A stretch of DNA of 64,000 nt from Heterohyrax brucei (GCA_028571685.1 CM053140.1:223715323-223779322), one strand, 5' to 3'. Counted from the first letter of the stretch, positions 11,130 through 22,830 are shown. A program made the numbers and translations. The notes: generated from the letters alone by a model not told the origin.

Positions 11130-12760
11130 CACTTTTAGGCATTAGTAATTGATTTTTCAAATATCTAAATGTAAATTATGCAACTTACACCTGGGGCGCA
11201 TATGCTCTTAGTAACCCTTTCCTTCATGCATATACCCTTCTCAGTTAAGTCAGTTTCTGTTGGTAGACATGGGATTCTTTGCTCAATTACTGGGAACAGA
11301 GGAAGAACTTCTGTCTGGAAAAAGTGAGGTGAGGTAAAGATGGAAAGAGATGCAGGGGATAGTATGAAATCTTTTCCTATATTTCTTTATCCATAAGAAT
11401 GAATTCTCTGAACTTGTAATCTCAAATACTAATATTTGCTATTTTGTACTGTAAGGAGACATTTTATTAAGACGTAGTCTTATTTTCCCATTGTGTAGGA
11501 GGCTTAGAAAGAGGGAGCGACTCCACGGAGCTCCTAAGTCATGAAACCAAGTTTAGAGAACAGTGTTCTGGGTCCCAGTGTAGAGGGTTACCACAGCTGT
11601 AGCCTTTCTTTTTTCTCAAGTGGATTTATACCAAGAATTGAAACTCTCTTACAGGCCAGAATACCCTTCAAGCTTCAATCCAAATAAAAAGTATGGGTGT
11701 TGAATGAGTGACAGATGAGAGAGAGATGTTGGTTTTATGTCTGCAATAATACAAACTTGACAGCTTACCCATAATGTTGGTGAAATGGCTACAAAGCCAC
11801 CTTAACCAGGTGAGCTCGTTCTGCTCTTCTCCACAGTCTCCCACATGATGTGGGTAGCCATAGCTATGTGTGGACCAACAGGGCTGCTCATCCTTTGTTC
11901 TACATTTAGCATAGGAAACAATTCTTTCTTTCATAGCCCGTGCTCTGACCGGGTATACAATTAGTTTGAATCACACCTCTGAATCAAGACTCTTAATCTT
12001 CATGTTTAATTGATTATGGAAGAAAAGATGTATAGTTTTATTAAAAACAAACAAAAAAAGAAGATACATGGCCGGCACAGTGAGAGAGAGAGAGAGAGCA
12101 CATTTTGAGCCCTACAAAAGCCAGTAAATGGCAAACATGGTGAACAGAGTGAAAAGAAAGACAGATTGTGCAGCTGACTGGTTATTTCTACTTGAGGATG
12201 GTCTCACTATTCCCTCTCCACACCAAACCTGTTCAGTGTCAGTAAAACTAATTTGATCCATGTTGCTATGGGAACAGAGAAAGGAGTTCCTGGAAATGTA
12301 GTAATAATTGCTGTCATCTGAAAGGGCAGCTTTCTACTTCAATATCCTCCCATATGTCTGCTTTTAAATTGGTGTTAGCAAATGGATGTCAAAAGTCATT
12401 CACATGCAAATTGCTAAGAGAATAACTCGCAGGCGGTATTGGATGTCACTCTGCTGAGCTGATTTACTAAAGGATAATTTTTCCAGTGTGGTTTCTGCAT
12501 TCATATTCTTTCTGCAGTTCTGTATGCTTTGGCTCCTAGGGAAAGTATCCAAATACTGAGTCTTTCACCAGACACAGTTTCAGGGTCCATGCAGATCTGG
12601 CTGTGAAGCAAACATCTGCGTGTGGTTGGAGTTTTTACCTTGTTTTCTTATGTTTGACAAACACCTGGCAAACACTGGAAATGCCCTGGTCATCTTCACA
12701 CAGTGAAATGTTTGTAATTTACAGACTGCAGTGTCTGTGAGGACCTTCCTGCATCATGCA
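11130..12760. other. Unique sequence, no gene recognised
   Basis: Apart from the weak MIR-like fragment and a short (AG)n tract at 12079-12098, nothing is recognised. The minus-strand open frame at 11668-11934 has no known domain. Confidence 0.4.
11470..11600 (+). mobile_element. MIR-like fragment
   Basis: 'cccattgtgtaggaggctta' followed by 'gaaagagggagcgactccac' and 'cctaagtcatgaaaccaag' follows the order of a MIR core (counting block, 'gaggctcagagagg', 'gtcacacagc'). Weak. Confidence 0.35.
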
Positions 12761-12764
12761 AAAC

Positions 12765-12935
12765 ATGCTTAGCTGCTAACTGAAAGGTTGTAAGTTCTGG
12801 TCTACTCAGTTGCCTTAGAAAAAAGGCCTGCTGATCTACTTCCGAAAAATCAGCCACTGAGAACTTTGTGGATCACATTTTTATTCTGATACACATGGAG
12901 TCAATTTGACAGCAGCTTGTGGGTCACAGGATGGG
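12765..12935 (+). mobile_element. AfroSINE, long-type variant
   Basis: This copy has the longer middle region seen in some AfroSINEs: 'gctgctaactgaaaggttgt', an A-rich 'agaaaaaaggcctgctgatc', 'cttccgaaaaatcagccact', and the 3' end 'cacatggagtcaatttgaca'. The head is degraded. Confidence 0.75.
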
Positions 12936-13021
12936 AACTCATGGTTGCAGGACTCCCAGAACCAACAGAATCAGAATCGCTTTCCTGAGGAGGCCTGCAG
13001 GAATCAGTTATTTCCTTGCAG

Positions 13022-13168
13022 CAGGTTCCATACCAGTAGCATTGGCATAATCTGGAAGCTTGTTTGAAATGCAGAATCTCAGGGCCTACCCTTATTAAAT
13101 TGGAATTGGCACTTTAACAAGCTCTCCAGGGGGACTTGTCTGTGTGTTGAAGGTTAAGAAATTCTAGT
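13022..13168 (+). mobile_element. MER5A-like hAT fossil
   Basis: 'gtagcattggcataatctgg', 'gaaatgcagaatctcagggc' and 'ctaccctt' are the recognisable wording of a MER5A/Charlie-type element. It is followed by a MIR-like block ('cattttgcagataaaatgac', 13180-13240). Confidence 0.6.
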
Positions 13169-13169
13169 C

Positions 13170-13250
13170 TGGCTCAGTCTTCATTTTGCAGATAAAATGA
13201 CTGAGGTTCAGAGAGAAAAAGTGACTTGTCCCAGCCGTTACTGAAAGTCA
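13170..13250 (+). mobile_element. MIR fragment
   Basis: 'tcattttgcagataaaatga' followed by 'ctgaggttcagagagaaaaa' and 'gtgacttgtccca' is the MIR core in order. Confidence 0.7.
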
Positions 13251-13552
13251 GTAATTTCTCAGAAGCTGTGGTTGGGACAAAAGTGGTAGATTTTATTTTT
13301 GACAAATTTTTGGCCCTGTTCCTGGTTTTATGCCACTGCAAATATTGTCCCTTGCAACCCAAGTTTGCACATCTTTTCATTTCTGGTGTGCCTAAACTGA
13401 CCAGTGGGAATACCAGTTTTCAGAGTTCTCCTTCTGCCTGTGAAAGCAGCTGTTAAAAAGCTCTATTTAAAGTTGAAATAATAGATGATTCTTACTTAAT
13501 CTTTGCCCTTCTTTTCTTCTCTCCCAAGGCCGCAGTGAGGAACAATTGATTG

Positions 13553-13755
13553 CTTTTGTGGTGGTTAGATGCCACTGAGTACAAGTCCAACACAAATCCA
13601 TTTCAATTAATGGTGACATTATGTAAAACAGAATAAAATGTTTGCCTTGCATCATCCTGAAAATCATTGCTATGCTTGAGTCCACTGTTGTAACTACCGC
13701 ATCAGTCCATCTCATTGAGGATTTCCCTCTTTTTTGCTGCCATTGCAAATGAGTC
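13553..13755 (-). mobile_element. BovB/RTE LINE 3' end, antisense
   Basis: Blocks 'agatgccactgagtacaagt', 'cctgaaaatcattgctatgc', 'ttgagtccactgttgtaact' and 'catctcattgaggatttccc' follow the order of an antisense BovB-type RTE 3' end as it occurs in afrotherians. About 200 bp; no coding sequence survives. RTE/BovB elements copy themselves by target-primed reverse transcription and are known for patchy, horizontally transferred distribution among vertebrates. Confidence 0.7.
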
Positions 13756-14310
13756 CAAAGATAAACATTTTTCTCATTTTCTAAAAGTTGGAAACAAGGC
13801 CTATTCCTGATAATGATATGAATAAGCAAGAGAGAACGTACAGGGGCCATACAGAAGTTCCAGATGCTTGCTGCATTCTTGAGGACCACAAAGCAGAACT
13901 CTCCCTAAGCAACAGCAAGTCTTGGCCAGTGCCCCAATTTGCCTATATTAATTAGATAAGTGTAAGAGAATGCACAATAAGGTGGTCCTTGCTCTTCTCT
14001 AAGCACCTTTACTTCACAACAAAGAAAAAATTATTCAAAAATGACATAAATCCTGCTTCCAGATACAAGAGAATGCAACAATTTCTCATAGCTCTAAAAG
14101 GCTGGGCATTCCCATTTCTTCTGTCCCCTTCTCCTTACATGGATCTCTATGTTGACTGCTCCAGGCCAGTCAGTAATTAGACCGCTCCCTGAACACAATT
14201 AATTCCAACTCCCTACTTTTGTTGAGTCATTTGTTTCTGAGATCTAGTACTGCGTAATAAATCACCCCCAAATTTACTATCTCTCATGCTTTTTGGGTTG
14301 GCTAGGCTCA

Positions 14311-14536
14311 CCCTGGTGGCATAGTGGTTAAGAGCTACATCTGCTAACCAAAACATTGGCAGATTAAATCCACCACCCACTCCTTAGAAACTCTGTGGGG
14401 TAGTTCTACTCTAACCTATAGGGTTGCTATAAGTCAGCATCAACTTGACAGAAATAGGGTTTTGTTTGTTTGTTTGTTTTTGTTTGTTTGTTTGTTTGTT
14501 TGTTTGTTTGTTTGTTTGTTTGTTTGTTTGTTTTGG
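14311..14536 (+). mobile_element. AfroSINE with expanded (TTTG)n tail and 8-bp TSD
   Basis: The head 'ccctggtggcatagtggtta', 'ctgctaaccaaaacattggc', 'gaaactctgtggggtagttc' and 3' end 'catcaacttgacagaaatag' are all present, followed by about 74 bp of TTTG repeat. taggctca occurs at 14303-14310 and 14537-14544, so the tetranucleotide tail lies inside the inserted unit. Confidence 0.92.
14461..14534. repeat. (TTTG)n microsatellite
   Basis: About eighteen TTTG units with one TTTTTG interruption form the 3' tail of the SINE. The low-complexity open frame on the minus strand (Thr-Asn-Lys-Gln repeats) is a by-product. Confidence 0.97.
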
Positions 14537-14544
14537 TAGGCTCA

Positions 14545-15392
14545 GCAAGGCATTTCTGCTGCACATAGTCTGCTGGGACAACAGTCATCTGGCAACTTGA
14601 CCAGGTGAGAACACTCAAGGTAGTCATTTTATGTGTTAGGCATCAACTGAAGGATGGTGGGAAGGCTGGGCCTATCGGAGATATTGTTAAGTAATGGTAG
14701 GCCTCAGTTTCTCTCTCATATTCTCTCTTCTGACTTGGCCTCCTCAGTTATTCTCTTTAGCAAGATCAATTTTTTTTCTGGTGTCTCAGGGTTACCACAC
14801 TATCCGAAGTTTTAGTTCTTGAACCAGCATAGCATTACTTCCTTTGTATTCTATTGGATACAGTGAGTCACAGGAGCACCCTGCAGACCAGCAGCCACAA
14901 GATTCTCACAAAGTTCTCTGGGAATGCCCTTTTCCCCTTCTGTTTCCTAATGGCTGTCTCTGTCCTGCTTCTAAACTACTGGCTCTTTAGCTGGGAGTCT
15001 ACAGATGGTTTCAAGACAGCACATCAACATCCAGCAATTATATTTGTTACAGAAATTTTGAGTCTTGGTGCATATGTATACTTTCCTGGAGATAAAATCC
15101 CACACTCTCATCAGATTCTCAAAGGGATCCATGATGCAGAGAAGCCTGCATCACAGGATATGTATATCCTGGACATTTTTCCAGAAATGAGTCATACATG
15201 ATTCTATGTGTCATCGACTTGACATTTCTATGTTGATGTAGGTCTTTGGGGGGATACATCGTATGTATGCATAGTGATCTCCCTAACTAGTTTTGAAATT
15301 CCACTGAGGCAGTAGGGCCATATGTCATTTATTTCAACATTCCTTAGTTTTTACTTAGCACAGTCTTAAATAATAGATTCTCCAGAAGGGAT
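14545..15392. other. Unique sequence, no gene recognised
   Basis: The 115-codon open frame at 14854-15201 starts 'MDTVSHRSTLQTSSHKIL' and has one short hydrophobic stretch (about residues 28-46). I recognise no family, and there is no promoter or splice evidence. Part of it resembles LTR-type wording ('agtgagtcacaggagcaccc'). Treated as chance. Confidence 0.35.
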
Positions 15393-15516
15393 GTAGGCTA
15401 AGTTCATAGGAAGAATTTATCTAGGTCTTAATATAAGAGGAACATTGGTATAATAATACCTGCTACTAGTATCACTTTATTATATATTCATATATCCCTT
15501 TCAGTGTAAAAAGTCA
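15393..15516 (+). repeat. Local repeat, copy 1
   Basis: 124 bp starting 'gtaggctaagttcatagg' and ending near 'tttcagtgtaaaaagtca'. A diverged copy in the same orientation lies 1.43 kb downstream at 16825-16948; both share 'ttatctaggtctt', 'ggaacattg' and 'cctgctactagtatca'. I do not recognise the family. Confidence 0.7.
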
Positions 15517-15539
15517 TTTTTCTTATTTCATACTTCATT

Positions 15540-15655
15540 TTATTCTACAAGTTTGATGGAGCAGGTGTTACTTTTTCACTTAGGAAACTGAGGCTAATGT
15601 GACCTCTCCCAAGGAATTAGAGCTAATCAGAGAAGGGCTGAAATCCATTCTCTTG
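15540..15655 (+). mobile_element. MIR-like fragment
   Basis: 'cacttaggaaactgaggcta' followed by 'cctctcccaaggaattagag' and 'gctgaaatccattctcttga' follows a MIR core and 3' half in order. Confidence 0.5.
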
Positions 15656-15839
15656 ATTTTTACTTATCCATTCTCGTTTGTGACAAGGAGGGGAACAGAG
15701 GATGATTGAGGTGGTATAGAAGCAAGAAGAGTATAAATTCAGTTATTCAGAGCACAGAATGGTGACTTGGGAAGATTACAAGCGGAGCATAATTTAGTCT
15801 TTCTGAGAAACCAAAGATGATAGGGTGTGAGGAGATATC

Positions 15840-15952
15840 TGATTCCTTGTACTGGTTCTGCTGCTTCCTGGCTATGAAACCTTGGGGATGTCACTTCACC
15901 TCATTTTGTCCCCATCTTCTTAGTAATCAAAGCAGTGGGATAAAGTAGAATA
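15840..15952 (-). mobile_element. MIR fragment, antisense
   Basis: 'ctatgaaaccttggggatgt', 'cacttcacctcattttgtcc' and the following counting-like block match an antisense MIR core. Confidence 0.6.
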
Positions 15953-15954
15953 GC

Positions 15955-16100
15955 AGTTTCCACCCTGGTGGAGCATGAGAATCACCCAAGAAACTTCTCA
16001 AAATTATGCACTTCCAGCCCCTACTTCAGAGATACTGAAGGTGATTCATCAGTTTTTAAAAGACTTTCTAGATGATTCTGATGACCATTCAGATCTGGCG
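15955..16100 (+). mobile_element. MER5A-like hAT fossil
   Basis: 'ggtggagcatgagaatcacc', 'tgcacttccagcccctactt' and 'gatgattctgatgaccattc' follow the order of MER5A-type elements. Confidence 0.6.
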
Positions 16101-16136
16101 ACAACTGGATTAGGTGATTTCTAAGATTTCTTCTAG

Positions 16137-16295
16137 GGAGATAGTGGGTTAAATGCTATATCTGCTAACCAAAAGGACGGCAGTTTGAATCTGCCAGGTG
16201 GTCCTTGGAAACCATGGGGCAGTTCTCTGACCTACAGGTTCGCTATGAGTCAGATCCAATTTGACAGCAGTGGGTTTGGGTTTTTTGGTTTGTTG
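16137..16295 (+). mobile_element. AfroSINE
   Basis: 'ggagatagtgggttaaatgc', 'ctgctaaccaaaaggacggc', 'gtttgaatctgccaggtggt', 'ggaaaccatggggcagttct', then 'gagtcagatccaatttgaca' and a G/T-rich tail. All parts are in order. This full copy ends in 'cagcagtgggtttggg'; the micro-insertions described in Part 2 end differently. Confidence 0.9.
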
Positions 16296-16374
16296 TCATG
16301 AGAAATATAAAAACATAGATACGGTAGAGCATTACTAAATGCTTACCAAACCTATTTCCATGCTCTTTTGGGCA

Positions 16375-16740
16375 TGTAGCTGGAAATCTTTATTTTCCAG
16401 ATTCCCTGCTTTACCTGCACTTAGGTATGGCCACATGACTGACTCTTGCTGAGACCATGTGAACAGAATGGATTCTTGTCCATGCCTAATACACAAAACC
16501 CTCCTGAGCCACCTCTACTTTCTATCTCTCATCTGTCACACCCAGGACAACTGGAAGCCATGTGTTAAAGATGACAAAAGCCCTATCATCCTGGGTCCCT
16601 GAATAGTACATGGAACAGAGTCTCTCTCCCACCAATTAATACTTTACATTAATGAAAAATAAACATCACATCAAACTGCTGAAAATTTGGAATTTATGTA
16701 TTATAGCAGCTAGTACTACCTTAACTAATGCACTTTTTTA
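16375..16740 (+). mobile_element. Old interspersed repeat, family not assigned
   Basis: The wording 'gcacttaggtatggccacat', 'gactgactcttgctgagacc' and the 3' part 'cctgggtccctgaatagtac', 'gaaaaataaacatcacatca' and 'actaccttaactaatgca' resembles a common mammalian non-autonomous repeat, but I cannot name it safely. Confidence 0.45.
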
Positions 16741-16824
16741 GTCAAATGCTCCCTAGTTATTGATGCTTCTAAGGCCCCAAATAAGGAGAACTTTAGAATA
16801 GAAAGATATCTAATGGGAAACTGT

Positions 16825-16948
16825 GTAGGCTGAGTTCATAAGAAAAAATTATCTAGGTCTTCAACAACAGGAACATTGATATAACAACACCTGCTACTAG
16901 TATCATTCTTGTTGTGTATTTGTATGTTCTTTTCAGTGTAAAAGGTTA
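16825..16948 (+). repeat. Local repeat, copy 2
   Basis: The second copy of the 124-bp repeat at 15393-15516, same orientation, roughly 75-80 percent identical by eye. Confidence 0.7.
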
Positions 16949-17024
16949 TACACCACCAGCCCATCTTCAACTTCATGTTTTCCATAATATGTTGTGAATC
17001 TATGATTTAGTTTCCACATAGCAC

Positions 17025-17168
17025 TATGATTATCTGTTTATGTGCTGATTCTCCCAGTGCCTCACTAGATCATAAACAATCTGAAGGACAAGGAAATGTG
17101 CCTTACTCATCTTGGTATCCTTGGTCACACATGGTAGAAACTCAGTAGGTTTGTGTTTTGATTTAATT
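17025..17168 (+). mobile_element. L2 3' end fragment
   Basis: 'caatctgaaggacaaggaaa', 'tgtgccttactcatcttggt', 'atccttggtcacacatggta' and 'gaaactcagtaggtttgtg' give the standard L2 3' end in order. Confidence 0.65.
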
Positions 17169-17169
17169 A

Positions 17170-17779
17170 ACTAACAAGATAATCAACTATAGGCCATGGG
17201 TTCCAGGATTAAAGTTTTGAGAGGTGGTGGGTCATGGGTAGAATGGAGGAAATCATGGGTAGACTATGGATTGCTCCAAAACAGGTAGCAGTGTTGGGAT
17301 CCATATACTTCCTCTCTGATAGCTGTAGACCCAGAAAGCGTGTCACTTGTCCTCTAAGCCTCACCTATAGCTTCATTAGAAGGCCTGCTTTTGTAACACA
17401 TCTGAAACCTAAAGCTAGTCTCTGGATTCCTGCATATCAGCTGATAGCCACGTCTTACAACTTTTACCACATGCCTGGGTATATCTGACAAAATTCTTTC
17501 TGTGTTGCTTACATTCTATTTTAACACTCTACAAAGTTGGAAACCTGGCCAGTCCTGTAATTAGGCCCTAAACCCATTGGCTATATCTCCACCTCTTTTC
17601 CCTCACAGGATTCTCCTGTTCCTCATAGCTAATTTTGGGGGTTATAAATTAACTCAGATGGACTTCCATTCAAAACCAAATATCATTAACCACCACAAAA
17701 TAATTTGCAATGCTGACCTCTCCTCTGGGATTCTAGTCTTACCACCAGTCTTGTCTCTGGAGCCTGAATGATGCAGGCT
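17170..17779. other. Unique sequence, no gene recognised
   Basis: No repeat family is recognised. Short open frames at 17234-17488 and 17577-17771 have no known domain. Confidence 0.4.
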
Positions 17780-17970
17780 AAGCCAGTGGTTCTTGAGGCT
17801 TACTGTGCATCAGAATGACTTGGAGTGCTTACTAAAATACAGATTATAGGCCTCTCTATAAGAGTTTCTGATTCGATAGATAGGGGCAGAGAATTTGAAT
17901 TTCTAAGTTCCTGGCTGATACTGTTGCTCCTTGTCTGGTCTGGGAACCTTACTTTGAGGGCCAATATTCT
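17780..17970 (+). mobile_element. MER5A-like hAT fossil
   Basis: A well-preserved copy: 'agccagtggttcttgaggct', 'gtgcatcagaatgacttgga', 'gtttctgattcgatagatag', 'gagaatttgaatttctaagt', 'gggaaccttactttgaggg'. Order and wording match the MER5A consensus closely. Confidence 0.8.
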
Positions 17971-18445
17971 AATCTGTGGTCATGTAAAATACTTAAACAT
18001 TTCTCTGAGCCTACTGACTCCATTTACGTTCTGTTGAGCGGTGGCCAGCATTTGGTGGTGGTTCATTTCAGTTCTGTACTTTTTATACCTGGAAGACCAT
18101 GTGAGGAAGCCAGCAGAATTTTTATGGGAAATAGCATCTGTGGCAATTGGTTTTTGCTTTGGTGCTGGGGAGGAGGAGGGCATTTTGTTATGTTTTAGGT
18201 AAAAGTTACAAAGTACAGTATTTTCCTATTCAAAAATTTATTTACAAATTGTTTGCTGACATTGATTGTAATCCCTGCAATGAGTCAAGATGTTCATTTT
18301 TACCTCCTAGGTTCTCCATTTCCATTCCTTTGGTTTCTTTCCTCTCTCAGTGGCTTCCTTTGCCTTAGCCAAGTTGCGCTGACTTCTCCAGTATTGTGTT
18401 CTGCCTTTCTCTTCATCAAAGTTAATGCATGTCTAGTATCTAGTT

Positions 18446-19890
18446 AATGGTTTACCCTTCCCACCCAACCTGGTAACCCTCAAAGATGGTTTCTTTTTAC
18501 ATGTAAGCCTTTTATCAAGTTTTTACAAGAGTAGTCTCATACAATATTTGTCCTTTTGTGATTTACTTATTTATCCAGTATAATTCCCTCCAGGTCCATC
18601 CATGTTGTGAGATGCTTTAGAAATTCACCATTGTTTTTTATATTTGTGTGGTATTCCATTGTGTATATGTAATCTATATACCATAGATTATATATCTATT
18701 CGTCTGTTGACGGGCACTTAGGTTGTTTCCATTGTTTTGCTATTGTGAAAAATGCTGCAATGAACATGAGTGTGTCTATGTCTGTTTGATGGCTCCTATT
18801 TCTATAGGATATATTCTTAGGAATAGGGTTGCTGGATCATACGACATTTCTATGTGTAGGTTTTTAAGGAAGTACTGTGATGTTCTTCATATTGCTTGTA
18901 CCACTTGAAGTTCCTACCAACAGTGCACAAAAATTTTAATTGCTCACAACTTTACCAGAATTTGTTTTCTGACTATTTTTAAATTTTTGATCAGTGCCAT
19001 TCTTGCAGGGGTGAGATGGTTTCTCATCATAGTCTCAATTTGTAGCTCTCTAATCACTATATGATTACAAGCATCTTTTCATGTATTTATTGGTCGTAGA
19101 ATGCCCTCTTTGGTGAAGTGTCTGTCCATATCCTGTGGTCATTCTATGACTGATTGGTTGTCTTTTTGTTGTTAAGTTGTTGAAATTTTCTATATATTGT
19201 AGAAGTTAAAACTTTATTAGATACGTCATTGCCTAAGATTGTTTTCCTTGGTTTATAGGTTTTCCTTTTTACTCTCCTGAGAAAGCATTTTGATGAGCAT
19301 AAGTATTTGATTTTTAGGAGGTCCCAGGCATCTAGTTTATCTTTTGGAGTTTGTGTATCTTCGGTTATACTTGATACGCTATTTATGCCATAACTTAGGG
19401 CCCCTAGCATTTTTCCTATGTTTTTTTCCATGATCTTTACAGTTTTAGGTTTACATTTAGGTCTTTGATTCATTTTGAGTTAGTTTTTGTCTATGGTGTA
19501 TGAGGTATGGATCATGTTTGATTTTTGTGCAAATGGATGTCCGATTTTGCCAGTGCCATTTGTTGAGGAGACTAGGGTCGCCATGAGTCAGATCCGACTC
19601 GACGGCACTTGGCTTGGCTCTCATTTAATGGATTCCATAGGTGGACAGACTTGTTTCTGAGTTCTCGATTTTGTTCATTTAGTCTGTGTTGACTGTTGTA
19701 TCAGTACAAAGCTGTTTTGACTACTGTGGTTGTAACAGTAGGCTCAGAGATCAGGGAGTATGAAGCCTCCTACTTTGTTCTTCTTTTTCAGTGATGCATT
19801 ACTAATCCAGGAGTTCTTTCTTCTCCATATAAACTTTGTGATTGGTTTTTCCATATGGCAATTACTTTTAAATTACTGAATGTTCTCTCA
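18446..19890 (-). mobile_element. LINE-1 ORF2 C-terminus/3' part, antisense
   Basis: The antisense L1 order is clear: 'acaatatttgtccttttgtg', 'ccaggtccatccatgttgtg', 'gtggtattccattgtgtata', 'gaatagggttgctggatcat', then 'tttgattcattttgagttag', and after the micro-insertion 'gtacaaagctgttttgacta'. The minus-strand frame 19144-19473 is an L1 ORF2 C-terminal piece (WDLLKIKYLCSSK). The 5' part is missing and the frame is broken repeatedly. Confidence 0.85.
19575..19617 (+). mobile_element. AfroSINE-terminus micro-insertion (a)
   Basis: 43 bp reading 'gggtcgccatgagtcagatc' and ending 'cggcacttggcttgg', interrupting the antisense L1 just past the conserved 'ccatttgttgaggagact'. It has no SINE head. 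It lies opposite to the host L1 strand. Confidence 0.75.
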
Positions 19891-20288
19891 TAGCTGGTGA
19901 TGGAAACTGCAGTAGACACTAGAAATGTGACAGTTTCCATTGGCATCACCCCCCTTACCCAGCAGTGCCCAGGGTACCCACCCTACCTGTCATACCCTAG
20001 ATATGTCATTGTTAGGAACTCTATCCCATTTCGATCTAACAGAGACGAATGCCCACACATATTTTCCTTCCATCTTAAGTGGCAGAGAGAATCCTAGCAG
20101 TCAAATGTTACATCAGCCCTCTACTTGTATTTGGTGTTAGAAACCTAGGATGGAACAGTCAAGAGGAAGAGTCAATAAATGAAAAGTCAGTAAGCTGGGC
20201 TTTCTGGAATCAAGAAATGAGTTTATGCATCATTTACTTATCTCCAACAGGAAATGGTTGACTTCATCAGAATTTGAGAGTATGCTCA

Positions 20289-20781
20289 TGTCTTATCAGC
20301 TAATGCTGCTTTAACAGAAATACCACAAGTAGATGGCTTTAAGAAGAGAAATTTCGTTTTGTCACAGTCTAGTAGGCTGAAAGTACAAATTCAAGGTGTC
20401 AACTCCAGGCAAAGTCTTTCTCAGCTGGCTCTGTAATAGGTCTTTGTCATCGTCATCAATCTTCTCATGGACTTGAAGCTTCTGAGGCACAGGGACCCCA
20501 TTTCTTTACAAAGGATGTACTCAGCTCCCAGCACTGATTCTTGGTGGTATGAGGTCCCCAAATCTCTGTTAGTGTCTTTATATCTCAAGAGATAACTTCA
20601 AGGCACAAAACAATCTTATACATTGAATCCTGCCCAACCCACACAACTGCTGCCCGTCCACTCTCATTAACATCACAGAGGCAGGATTTACAACATATCG
20701 TGGAACATCACACAATACTAGGATCCAGGGCCAGCTAAATTCCTATACAGCTTTTTGGGGGAAACAATTCAGTCCATGACA
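20289..20781 (-). mobile_element. MaLR-type LTR, antisense
   Basis: On the minus strand it begins 'tgtcatggactgaattgttt' followed by C- and A-runs and ends '...agctgataagaca' (plus strand 20289-20301), giving TG...CA ends 493 bp apart. A near-match 5-bp duplication flanks it, gctca (20284-20288) and gttca (20782-20786), with one transition. Interior wording differs from the 3972 copy, so it is a different subfamily. Confidence 0.75.
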
Positions 20782-20934
20782 GTTCACTTCCTATTATTTA
20801 GATCTCATTAGTAATTCAATAAAAGATATCAAGACTTAGTTTGCTTAAATCCTCCATCCAAACATATTAATTTTCCTGAAAACTGTTTTGTTACTAATTT
20901 TGCAGAACAGGTGGGTCCTCTTTATTTCTTCTTC

Positions 20935-22830
20935 TTTTCCTTTAAACATTATTTTGTTACTGTAGTTGAGAATGTACACAGCTAAACATACAATTCAACA
21001 GTTTCTACATTTACCATTTAGTGACACTGATTATATTCCTTGAGTTGTGAACCCATTCTCACCTTCCTTTTCTGAGTTGTTCCCCCCTCTCTAGTGTACA
21101 CTCACTGCTCCTTAATGTTCCCATGCAGTCTTTCAAGTTGCTGCTGTCAATTTGATCCCATAAAGATAGTTCTTAAAGGAGCTAAAAGATGACATTTGTT
21201 TTACTATTAAGGCTAAACTATCGTTTGGTTTTAAGAAGGCTTCAGGGGATATTTTCGACTCACTGTTCAAAAATTAATTCAGGACAATAGATTATCGACT
21301 TCATCTATCCTCGTAGCTCCAGAAAATCTAGAGGCTATGAGAACTTGAAATTCTGTTCCACATTTTTCTTCTTTTGATCAGGACTCTTCTATGATGCCTT
21401 TGATCAAAATGCTCAGTAACAGTACCTGGGCAGCTTTCAGTTCTGTCTCATGGCAAAGGAGGAAGTTGTTCACGGAGGCAATTAGCCACACATCCCGTAG
21501 CCTCCTCCTATTCCTGATTCTCCTTCCTTCTCTGTTATTCTAGGTGAATAGAGTACAGTTGTGCCTTGGATGGCTGCTTGCAAGCAGCCTAGGGACTACG
21601 CAACAAACAAGGAGGTAGAACAGAGGCACTGAGTATGTTATTAGGACAATTAACTTAGATGTTCCCTAAAATCATGACCCTAAACCCCCAAACTTAGGAA
21701 AAAAAATCTACAAAGTGCTTGGTTATACATAAGCTGCTTCCACAGCTACTCTGTTTCATTTTGATTTGTTGCTTTGTTGTAAATGCATCTATCACACAAC
21801 TTTTGCCTATTCAACTTTTTATACATGTATGACTTATTGACAACAATTATAATAATCAGCTGTGCAAACCTACCCTTAATCAGTGTGGTTTTTCCAACAC
21901 CATGGACTCCTTTTTTCTTCCTCCCTCCCTCCCCTGGTAACCACTAATAAACATTGGTGTATATACATTTGTCCTTTCGTGTCTTTTTATGTAACTGAGG
22001 TCATACAATATTTGTCCTTTTGTGACTGGTTTATTTCATTCAGCATAGTGTCTTCAAGGTCCATCCATACTGTAGCATGTATCATTTCTCCTACTGAGTA
22101 GTATTTCATCTTATGTCTATACCACATTTTGTTTATCCCTTCATCTGTTGATGGGCATGTAGGTTGTCCCTACCTTTTGGCTAGAGCGAATAGTGCTGCA
22201 CTCAACATTGGTGTACAAATCTCTTTGACTTTCTGCCTTTAACGCTTTTGGGAATATACCTAGGAATGGAATATCTGGTTAATATGGTAGTTTTATTATT
22301 AATTTTTTGAGGAACCATGACACTGTTTTCCATAGCAGCTGTATTATTTTGCATTCCTACCAGCAGTAGATAAGGGTTCCAGTTTCCCTACATCCTCACC
22401 AACATTTGTTATTTTCTGATTTTTCTTTCTTTTCTTTAATCTTAGCCATCGTAGTGGGTGTATAACAGAATTTCACTGTGGGTTTGTTTTGCGTTTGTCT
22501 GACAGCCAATGACGCTAAGCACCTTTTCACGTGAATTTCCTCTTTAGTGAACTGTCTATTCAAGTCCTTTGCCCATTTTATGATTTGGTTCTTTGTCTTT
22601 TTGTTGTTAGGTTGTTGAAGTTTTATGTATGTTTTGGTTACTAGATTTGGTTATTGGATGTATTGGCTCTTTGCCACCTTTTTTGGTAAAGCCTTTGTAC
22701 GAAGGAAAGTTTCTAATTTTTATGAGGTCCCATGTGTTAATTTTGTCTTATGTTGTTTAGGTTTTTGTTATATTAGATAAACCTTTGTTAAAAGCTGGAC
22801 CTGAGAACATTGCCTCTGTTTTTTTCTTTT
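20935..22830 (-). mobile_element. Older LINE-1, left part (3'UTR and ORF2 C-terminus), antisense
   Basis: The 3'UTR portion (20935-21880) contains 'tgatcaaaatgctcagtaac' and 'gttagccacacatcccgtag'-like wording of an older L1 3'UTR; ORF2 C-terminal sequence then follows: 'gtccttttgtgactggttta', 'tcatctgttgatgggcatgt', 'ccatagcagctgtattattt'. It breaks at about 22830 and resumes at 28962, because a second L1 inserted into it. Confidence 0.8.

Noticed and set aside
14427..14627. Protein of repeated Thr-Asn-Lys-Gln
   Set aside because: Translation of the (TTTG)n SINE tail.
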